Source: Oceanobacillus massiliensis str. N'diop
GTDB lineage: Bacteria; Bacillota; Bacilli; Bacillales; Amphibacillaceae
Reading direction: 5' to 3'
Assembly: GCF_000285495.1 (NCBI RefSeq)
Contig: NZ_HE610978.1
Coordinates: 56,569-120,568 of the forward strand
DNA length: 64,000 nt
The notes under the pieces are model-generated. The model made no database searches. It saw nothing but the letters and a program-made list of their open reading frames with translations, and was not told the origin of the DNA. Positions 46,191 through 54,792 of the stretch are shown here, in pieces (position 1 is the stretch's first letter; each line of letters opens with the position of its first letter). Both the position numbers and the translations under genes were made by a program.

Positions 46191-46430
46191 ACTTTATCCT
46201 CCATTCGTTCGTTTGGATTGCAAACCTATTTTTTGAGTAATTATCCTTTTTATTCATGTTTGGAGATTTAATTAAAGACTGCTTTTGCGAGTATCATTGT
46301 TTTCATCTCTAAAGAGGAAGCAATTTGTACGTAAAACCGCCTGTTGAAGGGAGCTGCGTAGTGTAATCAACCGATGGATATATGTGGGGCAATAAGACCT
46401 GCTAAAACAAAATTCTTTTAAGTGAGAGCG
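46191..46430. other. Intergenic region upstream of sleB
   Basis: About 240 bases between prsW and sleB without a credible gene. It should contain the forespore promoter of sleB; I see no convincing -10 box. Confidence 0.4.
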
Positions 46431-46463
46431 AAAAAAACTCCTGTAATCAATATGATTACAGGA
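46431..46463 (-). terminator. Intrinsic terminator after prsW
   Basis: The perfect stem CTCCTGTAATC/GATTACAGGAG is followed by T7 on the minus strand. The prsW stop codon lies inside the left arm. Confidence 0.8.
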
Positions 46464-47142
46464 GAAAGGTTTCTTTATCATTTTCATACGAATTCAAATA
46501 AGAATCGTTTGCAGCCTTCATTCTCTGTAAGGCTACGATCCAAAGTACAATCATGAAAGGGATAAGCAGATAGAACCAGCTGCTTGTTTGGCTATAACTC
46601 TTGAGAATGAAGTTATATGTTCCATGCAGCATGAATGGAAACAGAAAAGCCAGTGCGATATTTAGTTTGCGGTTTTGCTTTGACATCTTGGCCTTTCCTA
46701 AATAAAAGCCCATAATGATACCGAAAAGCGCATGGGAAGAAACTGGAAAGAAAGCCCTCAGAAAAGCATATTCAATTCCATTTGTTAATAGATATAAAAT
46801 ATTTTCTACTGATGCAAATCCCAAACTGATGGAAACCGCATAGACAATTCCATCATAGTGGTTATCGAATTCGGGATGATTGTATATTAGAAACATGAAT
46901 ATGAACCATTTGAAAAACTCCTCGAACAATGCAATCTGAAAAAAGGATTCAATAAAACTGCTATCACTTACATGTTCTGTAGTGATGGCATATTGGATGA
47001 ACATAATCGGAAACACCAATAAAGTACCAGAAATAAATGTCCGGACTATGATTGGCAACGGTTCTGTTATTCTATCTTTCAAGTAAATGAAAGACATTAA
47101 AGCAACTATGGGAGCTATTCCAGCGGACAAGATTGCAATCAT
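46456..47142 (-). CDS. prsW: Intramembrane protease PrsW
   Basis: Membrane glutamic-type protease; in B. subtilis it makes the site-1 cut in the anti-sigma factor RsiW and so activates SigW. The 228 residues have about seven membrane helices with the EE motif (ALFEEFFKWFIF) and later conserved H residues in SSHALFGIIMGFY and LHGTYNF. It is divergent from ansA. No rsiW lies in this window; rsiX is some 11 kb away. Confidence 0.93.
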   Translation of the reverse strand: MIAILSAGIAPIVALMSFIYLKDRITEPLPIIVRTFISGTLLVFPIMFIQYAITTEHVSDSSFIESFFQIALFEEFFKWFIFMFLIYNHPEFDNHYDGIVYAVSISLGFASVENILYLLTNGIEYAFLRAFFPVSSHALFGIIMGFYLGKAKMSKQNRKLNIALAFLFPFMLHGTYNFILKSYSQTSSWFYLLIPFMIVLWIVALQRMKAANDSYLNSYENDKETFLL

Positions 47143-47229
47143 GGTTTCATACCCTTTCCAATTCCATTACTTTTATCGTATCATTAGTTATTGGTAATGG
47201 AAATAGAAAATTATAAGCGGGTGATATTG

Positions 47230-48192
47230 ATGAAGAAAGTACTAATTATACATACTGGTGGAACCATTTCCATGCTAGAAAATAAAGAGACCGGAGAAGT
47301 AAATGCTGCAGATAGTCATCCATTGACAAAGACGATTGATCAGTTGAAAACATTTGCCGATATTGAGGAGCTTATTATGTTTGATCTGCCCTCCCCTCAG
47401 ATTACTCCAAATCATATGCTTAAACTGGCTAATAAAGTGAATGAAATAATCGATGGTTTCGATGGAGTCATTGTGACACATGGCACAGATACCCTTGAAG
47501 AAACCGCGTATTTCCTTGATTTGGTCCTGACGACAGACAAACCAGTAGTCGTGACAGGTGCAATGCGCTCCAGTAATGAAATTGGCTCAGATGCATTGTA
47601 TAACCTAATCAGTTCACTGCGGGTTGCCGTTGACGATGAAGCAAAAAATAAAGGTGTACTCGTCGTGATGAATGATGAAATACACGCGGCAGAAAATGTA
47701 ACAAAGACATCAACCAGCAATGTCGCAACCTTTCAAAGTCCCCAATTTGGACCTATTGGTGTGATTACAAAGGATTCGATTATTTTTCATCGGACAGTGA
47801 TCACCAGACATAAGCAGCCGATCGAAACAATCTCAAAAAATGTATTTCTGCTAAAGGCCTTTGCCGGGATGGACGAACAGCTCCTTCATGCAGTTTCTGC
47901 TGCAAATCCTGACGGTCTCGTTATTGAAGGTCTTGGTCAGGGGAATTTGCCAAAGACAACGGTTGAGCCGATCCGGAATCTGCTTAGGAAAAAAATTCCC
48001 GTTATACTTGTATCAAGATGCTTTAATGGTGTTGTACAACCGACCTATGGTTATGATGGCGGCGGAAGACAGCTGAAAGAAATGGGTGTCATATTCGCCC
48101 AGGGATTATCTGGACCAAAGGCGAGAATCCGGTTATTGATTTCCCTTGAGCATACAAAGGATTTAAGTGAATTAGTAAGGCTCTTTTCGTAA
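47230..48192 (+). CDS. ansA: L-asparaginase, type I
   Basis: Hydrolyses asparagine to aspartate and ammonia. The 320 residues have both catalytic threonine segments, HTGGTISM near the N-terminus and VTHGTDTLEETAYFL, plus the conserved VTGAMRSSNEIGSDA. No signal peptide is visible, so it is cytoplasmic. The start MKKVLII is chosen because GGTGAT lies four bases upstream; the longer frame adds 13 residues. It is a single gene, divergent from prsW. Confidence 0.93.
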   Translation: MKKVLIIHTGGTISMLENKETGEVNAADSHPLTKTIDQLKTFADIEELIMFDLPSPQITPNHMLKLANKVNEIIDGFDGVIVTHGTDTLEETAYFLDLVLTTDKPVVVTGAMRSSNEIGSDALYNLISSLRVAVDDEAKNKGVLVVMNDEIHAAENVTKTSTSNVATFQSPQFGPIGVITKDSIIFHRTVITRHKQPIETISKNVFLLKAFAGMDEQLLHAVSAANPDGLVIEGLGQGNLPKTTVEPIRNLLRKKIPVILVSRCFNGVVQPTYGYDGGGRQLKEMGVIFAQGLSGPKARIRLLISLEHTKDLSELVRLFS

Positions 48193-48260
48193 GTATCGTT
48201 GTCATCTCTAACATTCTATTTGATAGAAACAGCGATGTAACAGGAACGGATTGGTGCTTT

Positions 48261-48420
48261 ATCCCCACTCCGGAAATACACTTCGCTTTCCGCGGTCTCG
48301 CACTAAGCCAGGGTACTACTTGCAATTGCTTCCTTGTTCCCTTGCACCGAGGAAGCATACTGCGAAGCGTAACTAGAAGACGCAGGTGCATCTAGCGGGG
48401 GCTTAGCGTCTTCAGTTTTT
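48261..48420. repeat. Bacillaceae intergenic repeat, copy A
   Basis: It shares its first 50 bases (ATCCCCACTCCGGAAATACAC, then CGCTTTCCGCGG and CTCGC-CTAAGCC) with copy B 238 bases downstream. The rest has diverged. It ends with a GAAGAC/GTCTTC hairpin near 48408-48428. It is non-coding. Confidence 0.7.
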
Positions 48421-48498
48421 CTGAAGACAAAAAAGCCAAAGTGAATTTCCTCATTCTATGCTGCTCTGTCAATTTTTTGTAGAAATTATGGTGTGGTA

Positions 48499-48625
48499 AT
48501 CCCCACTCCGGAAATACACTGCGCTTTCCGCGGGCTCGCGCTAAGCCTCCTCGCTCGCAAAGTTCGCTCTCTGTGGGGTCTTAGCGTCTTCGCTTTCCCG
48601 CAGGAGTCTCCGTATATTTCCTCCG
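48499..48625. repeat. Bacillaceae intergenic repeat, copy B
   Basis: The most complete unit. It is palindromic in plan: CGGAAATACAC-GCGCTTTCCGCGGG and CTAAGCC at the left are matched by GGTCTTAGCG and CTTTCCCGCAGGAG-CGTATATTTCCTCCG at the right. It is GC-rich against the AT-rich background and contains no gene. Confidence 0.75.
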
Positions 48626-48692
48626 TTGTGTTGAGTGGATTAACATCTTATCATATTTAACTTTTAAATCTCTAAATAATCATTTCTTTGAG

Positions 48693-48825
48693 ATTGATTG
48701 GAGCGCAGGGCAGTCGACTCCAGCGGGAAAAGCAACAGCTGAAGATCCCGCAGGAAGTGGGTTTCTTCCGAGGAAGCTGAAGCGTTGCCCGCGGAAAGCG
48801 ACTGCCCGGAGCGGAAATCGGCCGG
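48693..48825. repeat. Bacillaceae intergenic repeat, copy C (inverted type)
   Basis: The related element in the other orientation: GGAGCGCAGGGCAGTCGACTCC and GCGGGAAAAGC at the left, GCCCGCGGAAAGCGACTGCCCGGAGCG at the right. The ends pair (GGGCAGTCG 48708-48716 with CGACTGCCC 48799-48807), so the unit can fold into a long hairpin. Confidence 0.75.
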
Positions 48826-48891
48826 AGCAGTTTTCGTGTTTATTGAGTTTTTTCTTAAAACAGCCAATAGAAAAGATATTCCAATGAATAA

Positions 48892-48925
48892 ATAAAAAGG
48901 GATAGCAGAATTTCTGCTATCCCTT
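48892..48925 (-). terminator. Intrinsic terminator after ypdA
   Basis: A perfect 14-bp stem (48897-48910 with 48912-48925) with T5 on the minus strand. The ypdA stop codon lies inside the stem. Confidence 0.85.
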
Positions 48926-49891
48926 ATGTATGGATTTGGCTATCGCTTCTCCGTGGAACCTTCCGTTTTCAATAAATATTTCATTGTTATTATAACCGGC
49001 AGCCACTACCCCTGCTATATATATACCATCTACATTTGTTTCATATGTGTTCGGGTTATAGTCAGGTTTGCCGTTCTCTTTGTCAATTTGGATACCCGCA
49101 TCGATCAGTAATGTATAATCAGGCCTGTATCCGGTCATTGCAAATACAAAGTCATTTTTCAGTGAAGTTTCCTGTCCGCTTGCATTATAAATAACCTTGT
49201 CGTCTTTTATTTCAACTACTTGAGCATGGAAAATCATGTTAATAATGCCTTTATTGACTAATGATTTAAATTCCGGAATAATCCATGGTTTGATGCTTTT
49301 TGAATACTCTCCTCCACGATAAAGCACAGTGACATGTGCACCTGCACGATGCAGTTCGAGTGCTGCATCTACAGCAGAGTTTTTCCCGCCTATCACAACA
49401 ACATCTTTATCGTAATAGGGATGGCCCTCCTTAAAGTAATGCATGACCTTTGATTTATCTTCTCCAGGTATGTTCATCGTGTTCGGCTGATCATAATAAC
49501 CGGTGGCAATAATTAGTTCCGATGCAATATAGGAACGGGTTTCTCCATTCAAAAGCTTGGTAGAAACCTGTATATCATCTGCTGATTTGCTGATGCTGAT
49601 TGCCCGTTCATATGTATTCATACGCAATTTCATCCGCTTTGCTACTTCCCGGTAATAGGACAGGGCCTGAATTCTGACTGGCTTTTGCTTTTCGTTAATG
49701 AAAGCCATGTCTCCCAGCTCCAGTTTTTCACTGGAGCTAAAGAAGGTCTGATGCGTTGGGAAATTGTGAATGGTATTTACAACATTCCCCTTTTCAATAA
49801 TTAATGGATTTATTCCGAGCTTTTTCAACTCTATCGCAGCAGACATACCACAAGGTCCACCACCTATAATAATTACTTTCTCTTTTTGCAT
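48917..49891 (-). CDS. ypdA: Bacillithiol-disulfide/bacilliredoxin reductase YpdA (Bdr)
   Basis: NADPH-dependent FAD enzyme of the thioredoxin-reductase-like family that recycles oxidised bacillithiol or bacilliredoxins. The 324 residues have the FAD loop IIGGGPCGMSAAIEL with the family's single cysteine, the NADPH loop VVIGGKNSAVDAALEL and GIYIAGVVAAGYNN. No CxxC pair is present, as expected for this class. It complements bshA. Confidence 0.94.
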   Translation of the reverse strand: MQKEKVIIIGGGPCGMSAAIELKKLGINPLIIEKGNVVNTIHNFPTHQTFFSSSEKLELGDMAFINEKQKPVRIQALSYYREVAKRMKLRMNTYERAISISKSADDIQVSTKLLNGETRSYIASELIIATGYYDQPNTMNIPGEDKSKVMHYFKEGHPYYDKDVVVIGGKNSAVDAALELHRAGAHVTVLYRGGEYSKSIKPWIIPEFKSLVNKGIINMIFHAQVVEIKDDKVIYNASGQETSLKNDFVFAMTGYRPDYTLLIDAGIQIDKENGKPDYNPNTYETNVDGIYIAGVVAAGYNNNEIFIENGRFHGEAIAKSIHKG

Positions 49892-49931
49892 GGCTATGCA
49901 CTTCCTTATACTTATGAAATGTGTTCCGTAA

Positions 49932-49961
49932 AATTAAAAACTCTTAACCTGTAAGAGTTTT
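49932..49961 (-). terminator. Intrinsic terminator after gudB
   Basis: A 10-bp stem (49937-49946 with 49952-49961) is followed by TAATTTT on the minus strand. Confidence 0.7.
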
Positions 49962-50014
49962 TTATTTAATATAGGAATTATGTCTTTACTCTGAATGTAC
50001 TGAATCGAACTGAA

Positions 50015-51295
50015 CTATACCCATCCGCGGAATCTGGAAGCCTCAGCCATTTTCCGAACACCGACCATATAGGCAGCAAGACGCATATCAACACGTCTCG
50101 TTTCAGCCGTTTGATAGATAGAATTAAAGGATTTAATCATAATTTCATTTAATTTCCTGTCTATTTCTTCTTCTGTCCAATAAAATCCTTGGTTATTCTG
50201 TACCCATTCAAAATAGGATACCGTAACCCCGCCAGCAGAAGCCAGCACATCTGGGACAAGAAGTATACCACGTTCAGTAAGAATCCTGGTAGCTTCCATG
50301 GTGGTTGGCCCATTTGCAGCCTCCACCACTATACTTGCCTTGATTTTGTGGGCATTTTCTCTGGTAATCTGATTTTCCACTGCGGCCGGAACGATAATAT
50401 CACAGTCCAGTTCAAATAATTCTTTGTTGGAGATAGTGTTGTTGAACAGATTTGTGACGGTCCCAAAGCTATCTCTCCGGTCAAGCAGGTAATCGATATC
50501 TAAACCATCCGGGTCATGCAATGCTCCATAGGCATCGGAAATTCCGACAACTTTTGCACCAGCATCATAAAGGAATTTGGATAAAAAGCTTCCGGCGTTT
50601 CCAAAGCCCTGGATAACCACTCTGGCCCCTTTTATATCAATGCCTTTCTTTTTGGCAGCTTCGTTAAGCACAATTGTAACACCTTTAGCCGTCGCAGACT
50701 CCCTGCCATGCGAACCGCCAAGCACAATCGGCTTTCCAGTGATAAATCCTGGACTGTTGAATTCATCAATCTTACTGTATTCATCCATCATCCATGCCAT
50801 TATCTGAGAGTTGGTGAAAACATCAGGTGCTGGAATGTCCTTTGTAGGTCCGACAATTTGGCTGACAGCGCGGACGTAACCGCGGCTTAATGCCTCCAGC
50901 TCCCGAAAAGACATTTCACGAGGGTCGCAGATAATTCCTCCCTTTGCACCACCATATGGAAGATCAACAATACCAGCCTTAAGACTCATCCAAATAGATA
51001 ATGCCTTAACTTCTGTTTCTGTTACATCCGGATGAAAACGGATTCCTCCCTTAGTTGGGCCAACTGAATCATTATGCTGTGCACGATAGCCGGTAAAAAC
51101 TTTTACCGAACCATCATCCATCCGTATGGGAATGCGCACTGTCATCATTCGTAATGGTTCTTTTAATAATTCAAATACTTCGTTAGGGTAACCTAGTTTT
51201 TCCAATGCGGTTTTTACAACAGTTCGTGTTGAACTTAATACATCCATGTTTTCTTGGTTTGCTTTGGTAGAATCTGCTGCTTTATCGGCTACCAT
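50015..51295 (-). CDS. gudB: NAD-dependent glutamate dehydrogenase
   Basis: Interconverts glutamate and 2-oxoglutarate plus ammonia, mainly degradative in bacilli. The 426 residues have DLPYGGAKGGI (catalytic lysine), PAPDVFTNSQIMAWMMDEY and GFGNAGSFLSKF for NAD. The domesticated B. subtilis 168 gudB carries a 9-bp duplication in the segment read here as TEVKALSIWMSLKAG; this copy has none and should be active. Position next to ypdA agrees with gudB. Confidence 0.95.
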   Translation of the reverse strand: MVADKAADSTKANQENMDVLSSTRTVVKTALEKLGYPNEVFELLKEPLRMMTVRIPIRMDDGSVKVFTGYRAQHNDSVGPTKGGIRFHPDVTETEVKALSIWMSLKAGIVDLPYGGAKGGIICDPREMSFRELEALSRGYVRAVSQIVGPTKDIPAPDVFTNSQIMAWMMDEYSKIDEFNSPGFITGKPIVLGGSHGRESATAKGVTIVLNEAAKKKGIDIKGARVVIQGFGNAGSFLSKFLYDAGAKVVGISDAYGALHDPDGLDIDYLLDRRDSFGTVTNLFNNTISNKELFELDCDIIVPAAVENQITRENAHKIKASIVVEAANGPTTMEATRILTERGILLVPDVLASAGGVTVSYFEWVQNNQGFYWTEEEIDRKLNEIMIKSFNSIYQTAETRRVDMRLAAYMVGVRKMAEASRFRGWV

Positions 51296-51415
51296 GTATT
51301 AACCTCCTACAAATATACATAAAAGTTTTATACATCCTACTCAGAGATTAGTATACACTTTCGTGACAAATATGCAATAAATATAAATTGCTTTCAGATA
51401 GCTTTAAATGGCGTT

Positions 51416-52351
51416 TTATTTGCGGTTTTCCATCGTTAATGACACAAATTTTTCTATCATTTCCCCGTAGTCAATACCGATAGATTTTGCCGCATCCGGG
51501 AACAAACTGGTCGGGGTCATTCCCGGCAAAGTATTTACTTCAAGAATCACAGGCAAATTTTCTTCAGTCAGAATAAAATCCACCCTCGAATATACTTCAC
51601 AGCCAAGCGACTGATGTGCAAGGACTGCATAGGATTTTATTTTGCTGGTAGTTTCTTCGTCGATTACTGCTGGTACAATATGTTCACTGCCGCCTGGAGC
51701 GTACTTGGATTCATAATCATAAAATCCATTTCTAGGTATGATTTCTATAATTGGCAATGCCTCTTCTTCACCCTTTTGCCCCATCACAGCGACAGTCAGT
51801 TCTCTGCCTTTGATAAACTCTTCCACCAAAATCGTGTCATCACTTGCTGCGGCATTATGGACTGCATCTGCAATTTGTTCAGCATCCCTAACAATGGTCA
51901 GACCTAGTGTAGAGCCTTCCTTGTTCGGCTTTATGACAAACGGCGGCTGGAAAGCCTGACTGATTTTCTCTGCAATCTGTTCGGTATTATTTGCTGGTGT
52001 AACCGCATATACCTCACTCTTTGCCAGCGGGATATCATTCATCTTGAATACTTGCTTTGCTTTAGCTTTATCCATAGCCAATGCTGAGGCAAGAACACCG
52101 GACCCGACATATGGCAGACCAAGCATATCCAATAATCCCTGAATTCTTCCGTCTTCACCAAATTTACCGTGAAGTCCAATATAAACAAGGTCTACATTCA
52201 AATTAACGATATTGCTCAAATCATTTGGATTGAAATCAATCCCTAATACCTCATGTCCTTTATCTTTTAAAGCATTTATAATTCCTTGACCGGAAGATAG
52301 GGAAACTTCGCGTTCTCCGGAAATCCCCCCATAAAGTACTGCGATTTTCAT
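51416..52351 (-). CDS. ddl: D-alanine--D-alanine ligase
   Basis: Makes the D-Ala-D-Ala dipeptide of peptidoglycan. The 311-residue ATP-grasp enzyme has GGISGEREVSLSSG, GLHGKFGEDGRIQGLLD, PFVIKPNKEGSTLG, VEEFIKGRELTVAV and ILEVNTLPGMTPTSLFP. In B. subtilis ddl lies elsewhere, so its place between gudB and ypbH is a local arrangement. Confidence 0.95.
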   Translation of the reverse strand: MKIAVLYGGISGEREVSLSSGQGIINALKDKGHEVLGIDFNPNDLSNIVNLNVDLVYIGLHGKFGEDGRIQGLLDMLGLPYVGSGVLASALAMDKAKAKQVFKMNDIPLAKSEVYAVTPANNTEQIAEKISQAFQPPFVIKPNKEGSTLGLTIVRDAEQIADAVHNAAASDDTILVEEFIKGRELTVAVMGQKGEEEALPIIEIIPRNGFYDYESKYAPGGSEHIVPAVIDEETTSKIKSYAVLAHQSLGCEVYSRVDFILTEENLPVILEVNTLPGMTPTSLFPDAAKSIGIDYGEMIEKFVSLTMENRK

Positions 52352-52394
52352 TTTTTTGGCACTCCTTCATTCTTCTCTATATCTGGATTTGTAT

Positions 52395-52982
52395 CTAATT
52401 GGTTTCATAAAATGTTTCTATAATTTGTTTGATTGCATCCTTCTGAAAGATGACTTTTCCATACTCCTGTAGTCTATAGGAGGTAATAATGCTTGGATTG
52501 GAGTATTCCGACATTACACCTATAATGTCTTCTTTATTCATATCGGAAAGGTCACCTTCATCTAAGACGATATAATAGCGTCCATTCATATGGTATACTT
52601 TTCCGCCATCAATAGCTAATGGGAATAAGTAGGAGGCAACCTGGATAATGTCCTCAAATTCTTCAAAAGAAAAGATCAGTTCTTTACTTTCATCAAGAGT
52701 CACCTTCATCTCGATAAAATCTTCATCCAAACTGAAATCTTCATATTGCTGGGTAACAAAAATATGCATGCCTTGTGCCTGCATAAGGTGGACCTGTACA
52801 AGCAGCATTCCTTCGAGTTCAATACCGAGTTCACTGCTGGCCTCATACATCATATCACTAAAAAGGTTACGGACGCTCGATGCATCATGCCATAAATCGT
52901 CTTTTGTAAAACCGCGTTCAATCAAATCATCAAACGTTAAAAAAATTTTAAACTGGTCATTAGACAAACGTTCTATACGCAT
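52395..52982 (-). CDS. ypbH: ClpC adaptor of the MecA family (YpbH)
   Basis: 195 residues with the N-terminal substrate-binding region (MRIERLSNDQFKIFLTFDDL) and the C-terminal ClpC-binding domain (FSFEEFEDIIQVASYL onwards). MecA-type adaptors feed proteins to ClpCP. The position between gudB and ypbG matches ypbH (mecB), the paralogue of mecA, rather than mecA itself. Confidence 0.88.
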   Translation of the reverse strand: MRIERLSNDQFKIFLTFDDLIERGFTKDDLWHDASSVRNLFSDMMYEASSELGIELEGMLLVQVHLMQAQGMHIFVTQQYEDFSLDEDFIEMKVTLDESKELIFSFEEFEDIIQVASYLFPLAIDGGKVYHMNGRYYIVLDEGDLSDMNKEDIIGVMSEYSNPSIITSYRLQEYGKVIFQKDAIKQIIETFYETN

Positions 52983-53115
52983 ACTGCATCCCCCTCATTT
53001 AGGTGCCTATTGGTAACGAATTGCTATCCTCATTATAGCAATTAAATGTAATAGCAAGCACTTTATACACTATATGCATATCATCTATATGTTGAACAGT
53101 GCAATATGTTTATCT

Positions 53116-53895
53116 TTACTTATTATTTCTAAAAGTAATCTCATGGCATTCCGCTTTTGTCCCAATCCTAAATGGAAGCAAACGGTAGCCATATCCTTCG
53201 CTTACCAGTCTATGCGTAGTCTGATCAACCTGATAGCCACCTCTTTGGTAAGGGCCATATCCGAAGATGCGAATCTGCCCGCCATGCGTATGACTTGAAA
53301 GGAATGTATGTATTTTATGTTGCTCTGTTTCAGGTAATTCATCAAACGTACTTGGTGAGTGTGCAGTTAAAATTATATATCCTTCTTGATTATCGTCAAG
53401 AGCAAAGCCAGTTCCTTCTCTTTCATCCTCTCGATAATCCAGTCCAATAAGGGTAAGACTGGAGTTATTTCTGGAAAAGGTTGTTTTTGCTTCTTTCAAT
53501 ATAGAGACGTTTTCTTCAGCGAGCAACGAAGAAATCTTCTCTTGGCCAGCATCATAGTCATTATTGCCCCAAACAAAATAAATTGGAGCATCGAAGTTTT
53601 TCAAGACTTTGAGATTTTGTCTGGTTCGATTGACCGGAACCCATTTCTCCGTTAAGTCACCACCAATCACAACGGCGTCAATTGCAGAATGTGCCTTGAT
53701 AAGCGTACTCTTTCTTATCCGCCTTCGGTGAATGTCAGAAATGAAAAGTATTCGAAAACCATTAAATTCATCGGGCAATCTCTCGTCCACAATTGTCCGC
53801 CTGTCCAATGTATCATGGTGTGCTTTATACGTCATGTATACAATTGGAAGAGCTGCTGTGCAAAGAGGCTTTATTATTTTGTTAATCAACCGCAT
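53116..53895 (-). CDS. ypbG: Calcineurin-like metallophosphoesterase (YpbG)
   Basis: 259 residues with an N-terminal hydrophobic helix (about 10-23), so membrane-attached. Metal-binding motifs are ILFISDIHRR, VVIGGDLTEKW, WGNNDYD, TAHSP and SSHTHGGQIRIFG. The substrate is unknown. It follows the same order as B. subtilis ypbG. Confidence 0.88.
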   Translation of the reverse strand: MRLINKIIKPLCTAALPIVYMTYKAHHDTLDRRTIVDERLPDEFNGFRILFISDIHRRRIRKSTLIKAHSAIDAVVIGGDLTEKWVPVNRTRQNLKVLKNFDAPIYFVWGNNDYDAGQEKISSLLAEENVSILKEAKTTFSRNNSSLTLIGLDYREDEREGTGFALDDNQEGYIILTAHSPSTFDELPETEQHKIHTFLSSHTHGGQIRIFGYGPYQRGGYQVDQTTHRLVSEGYGYRLLPFRIGTKAECHEITFRNNK

Positions 53896-53917
53896 CTTCT
53901 CCCATTTTCCAGTCTAA

Positions 53918-54214
53918 TTAAAACCATTCATTCCCTAAAAAATAGTATGCTCCAATAAATATGATGATAAGTATTAAAATAACGGACAGAAAACGAGATA
54001 ATGGTTTGCTGATTTTCAGGCTCATCCGGGTGTTTTCCGAATGTATCTCTTTTCTGGGTGGAAGATTAAGGATGTCAACTTCACGTCTCTCATCTGTTTC
54101 TGCAGATTCAACATTCACATCAGCTGTATCCTGTTCACGTTCATTTTCCAATTCTTCTACCAAATTTCGCAGTTCTTCTGCTTGATCATTTGATTCCTCT
54201 AATTTTGAATTCAT
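53918..54214 (-). CDS. Short YpbE-like membrane protein without LysM
   Basis: 98 residues: a charged, Glu-rich, probably coiled N-terminus (about 1-60), a basic segment, one membrane helix (about 73-92) and only about five residues after it. The B. subtilis gene here, ypbE, encodes a longer protein with a C-terminal LysM domain outside the membrane. If related, this version lacks it. The start overlaps the ypbD stop by four bases (ATGA), which ties it to ypbD. Confidence 0.6.
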   Translation of the reverse strand: MNSKLEESNDQAEELRNLVEELENEREQDTADVNVESAETDERREVDILNLPPRKEIHSENTRMSLKISKPLSRFLSVILILIIIFIGAYYFLGNEWF

Positions 54215-54792
54215 TGCAGGACACCTCGCTTCTTATAACGGATTACCATTCCTAATAAAAAGTCGACCAGAAAATGGAGGGTGATCGTAACCAGCAGATT
54301 ATTAGTCCGCTCATACATGTATCCAATAAAAAAGCTTATAAACATAATGGAAATAAATAATACCGGCTTCTTTAAATAGCGTAAATGCACAAAAGCAAAT
54401 AGGGAACTTGCAATTAAATACCCGAATACGTTTTGGATTACTCCCCTAAACAGCAATTCTTCAGAAATAGCGACAAATAATGTGAAGCTAAAAATAAATC
54501 TGACTGACCGGTTACCAAAGATTCGCTCATTGATTCCATCATCATCATAATATTTTGGAGAGAGCCAGAACAAGAAGAGAACGTCAATCGAAACGATTAA
54601 TAGTCCCGGCAGCACCCCGCAGAACAATAGTTCGGTTATATCCCATTGGAAATACAGCTGCCAATCCGTTAATTTATCAAAAAGGAAGCCGCTTAACAGA
54701 ATGCTTAAAATGAAAAATAATGACTGTGAGAGAAACAGCTGTTTTTTTAGTTCGGAATCAGACAGCTGCTTAATAATTTCACTTTGTTTCAT
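54211..54792 (-). CDS. ypbD: CPBP-family intramembrane protease (YpbD)
   Basis: 193-residue membrane protein with about six helices. The family (CAAX proteases and bacteriocin-processing enzymes) motifs are EELLFRGVIQ and FAFVHLRY, with a third in TLHFLVDFLLG. The substrate is unknown. GGAG-AATATA-ATG defines the start at 54792, inside the 3' end of recS (14-bp overlap); a much longer frame overlapping recS is not credible. Confidence 0.9.
   Translation of the reverse strand: MKQSEIIKQLSDSELKKQLFLSQSLFFILSILLSGFLFDKLTDWQLYFQWDITELLFCGVLPGLLIVSIDVLFLFWLSPKYYDDDGINERIFGNRSVRFIFSFTLFVAISEELLFRGVIQNVFGYLIASSLFAFVHLRYLKKPVLFISIMFISFFIGYMYERTNNLLVTITLHFLVDFLLGMVIRYKKRGVLQ

Noticed and set aside
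48089..48391. 100-residue minus frame at the end of ansA and repeat copy A
   Set aside because: Spans a coding end and a repeat; composition follows the repeat and no family motif is seen.
48664..48867. 67-residue minus frame in repeat copy C
   Set aside because: Entirely within an intergenic repeat; no start signal.
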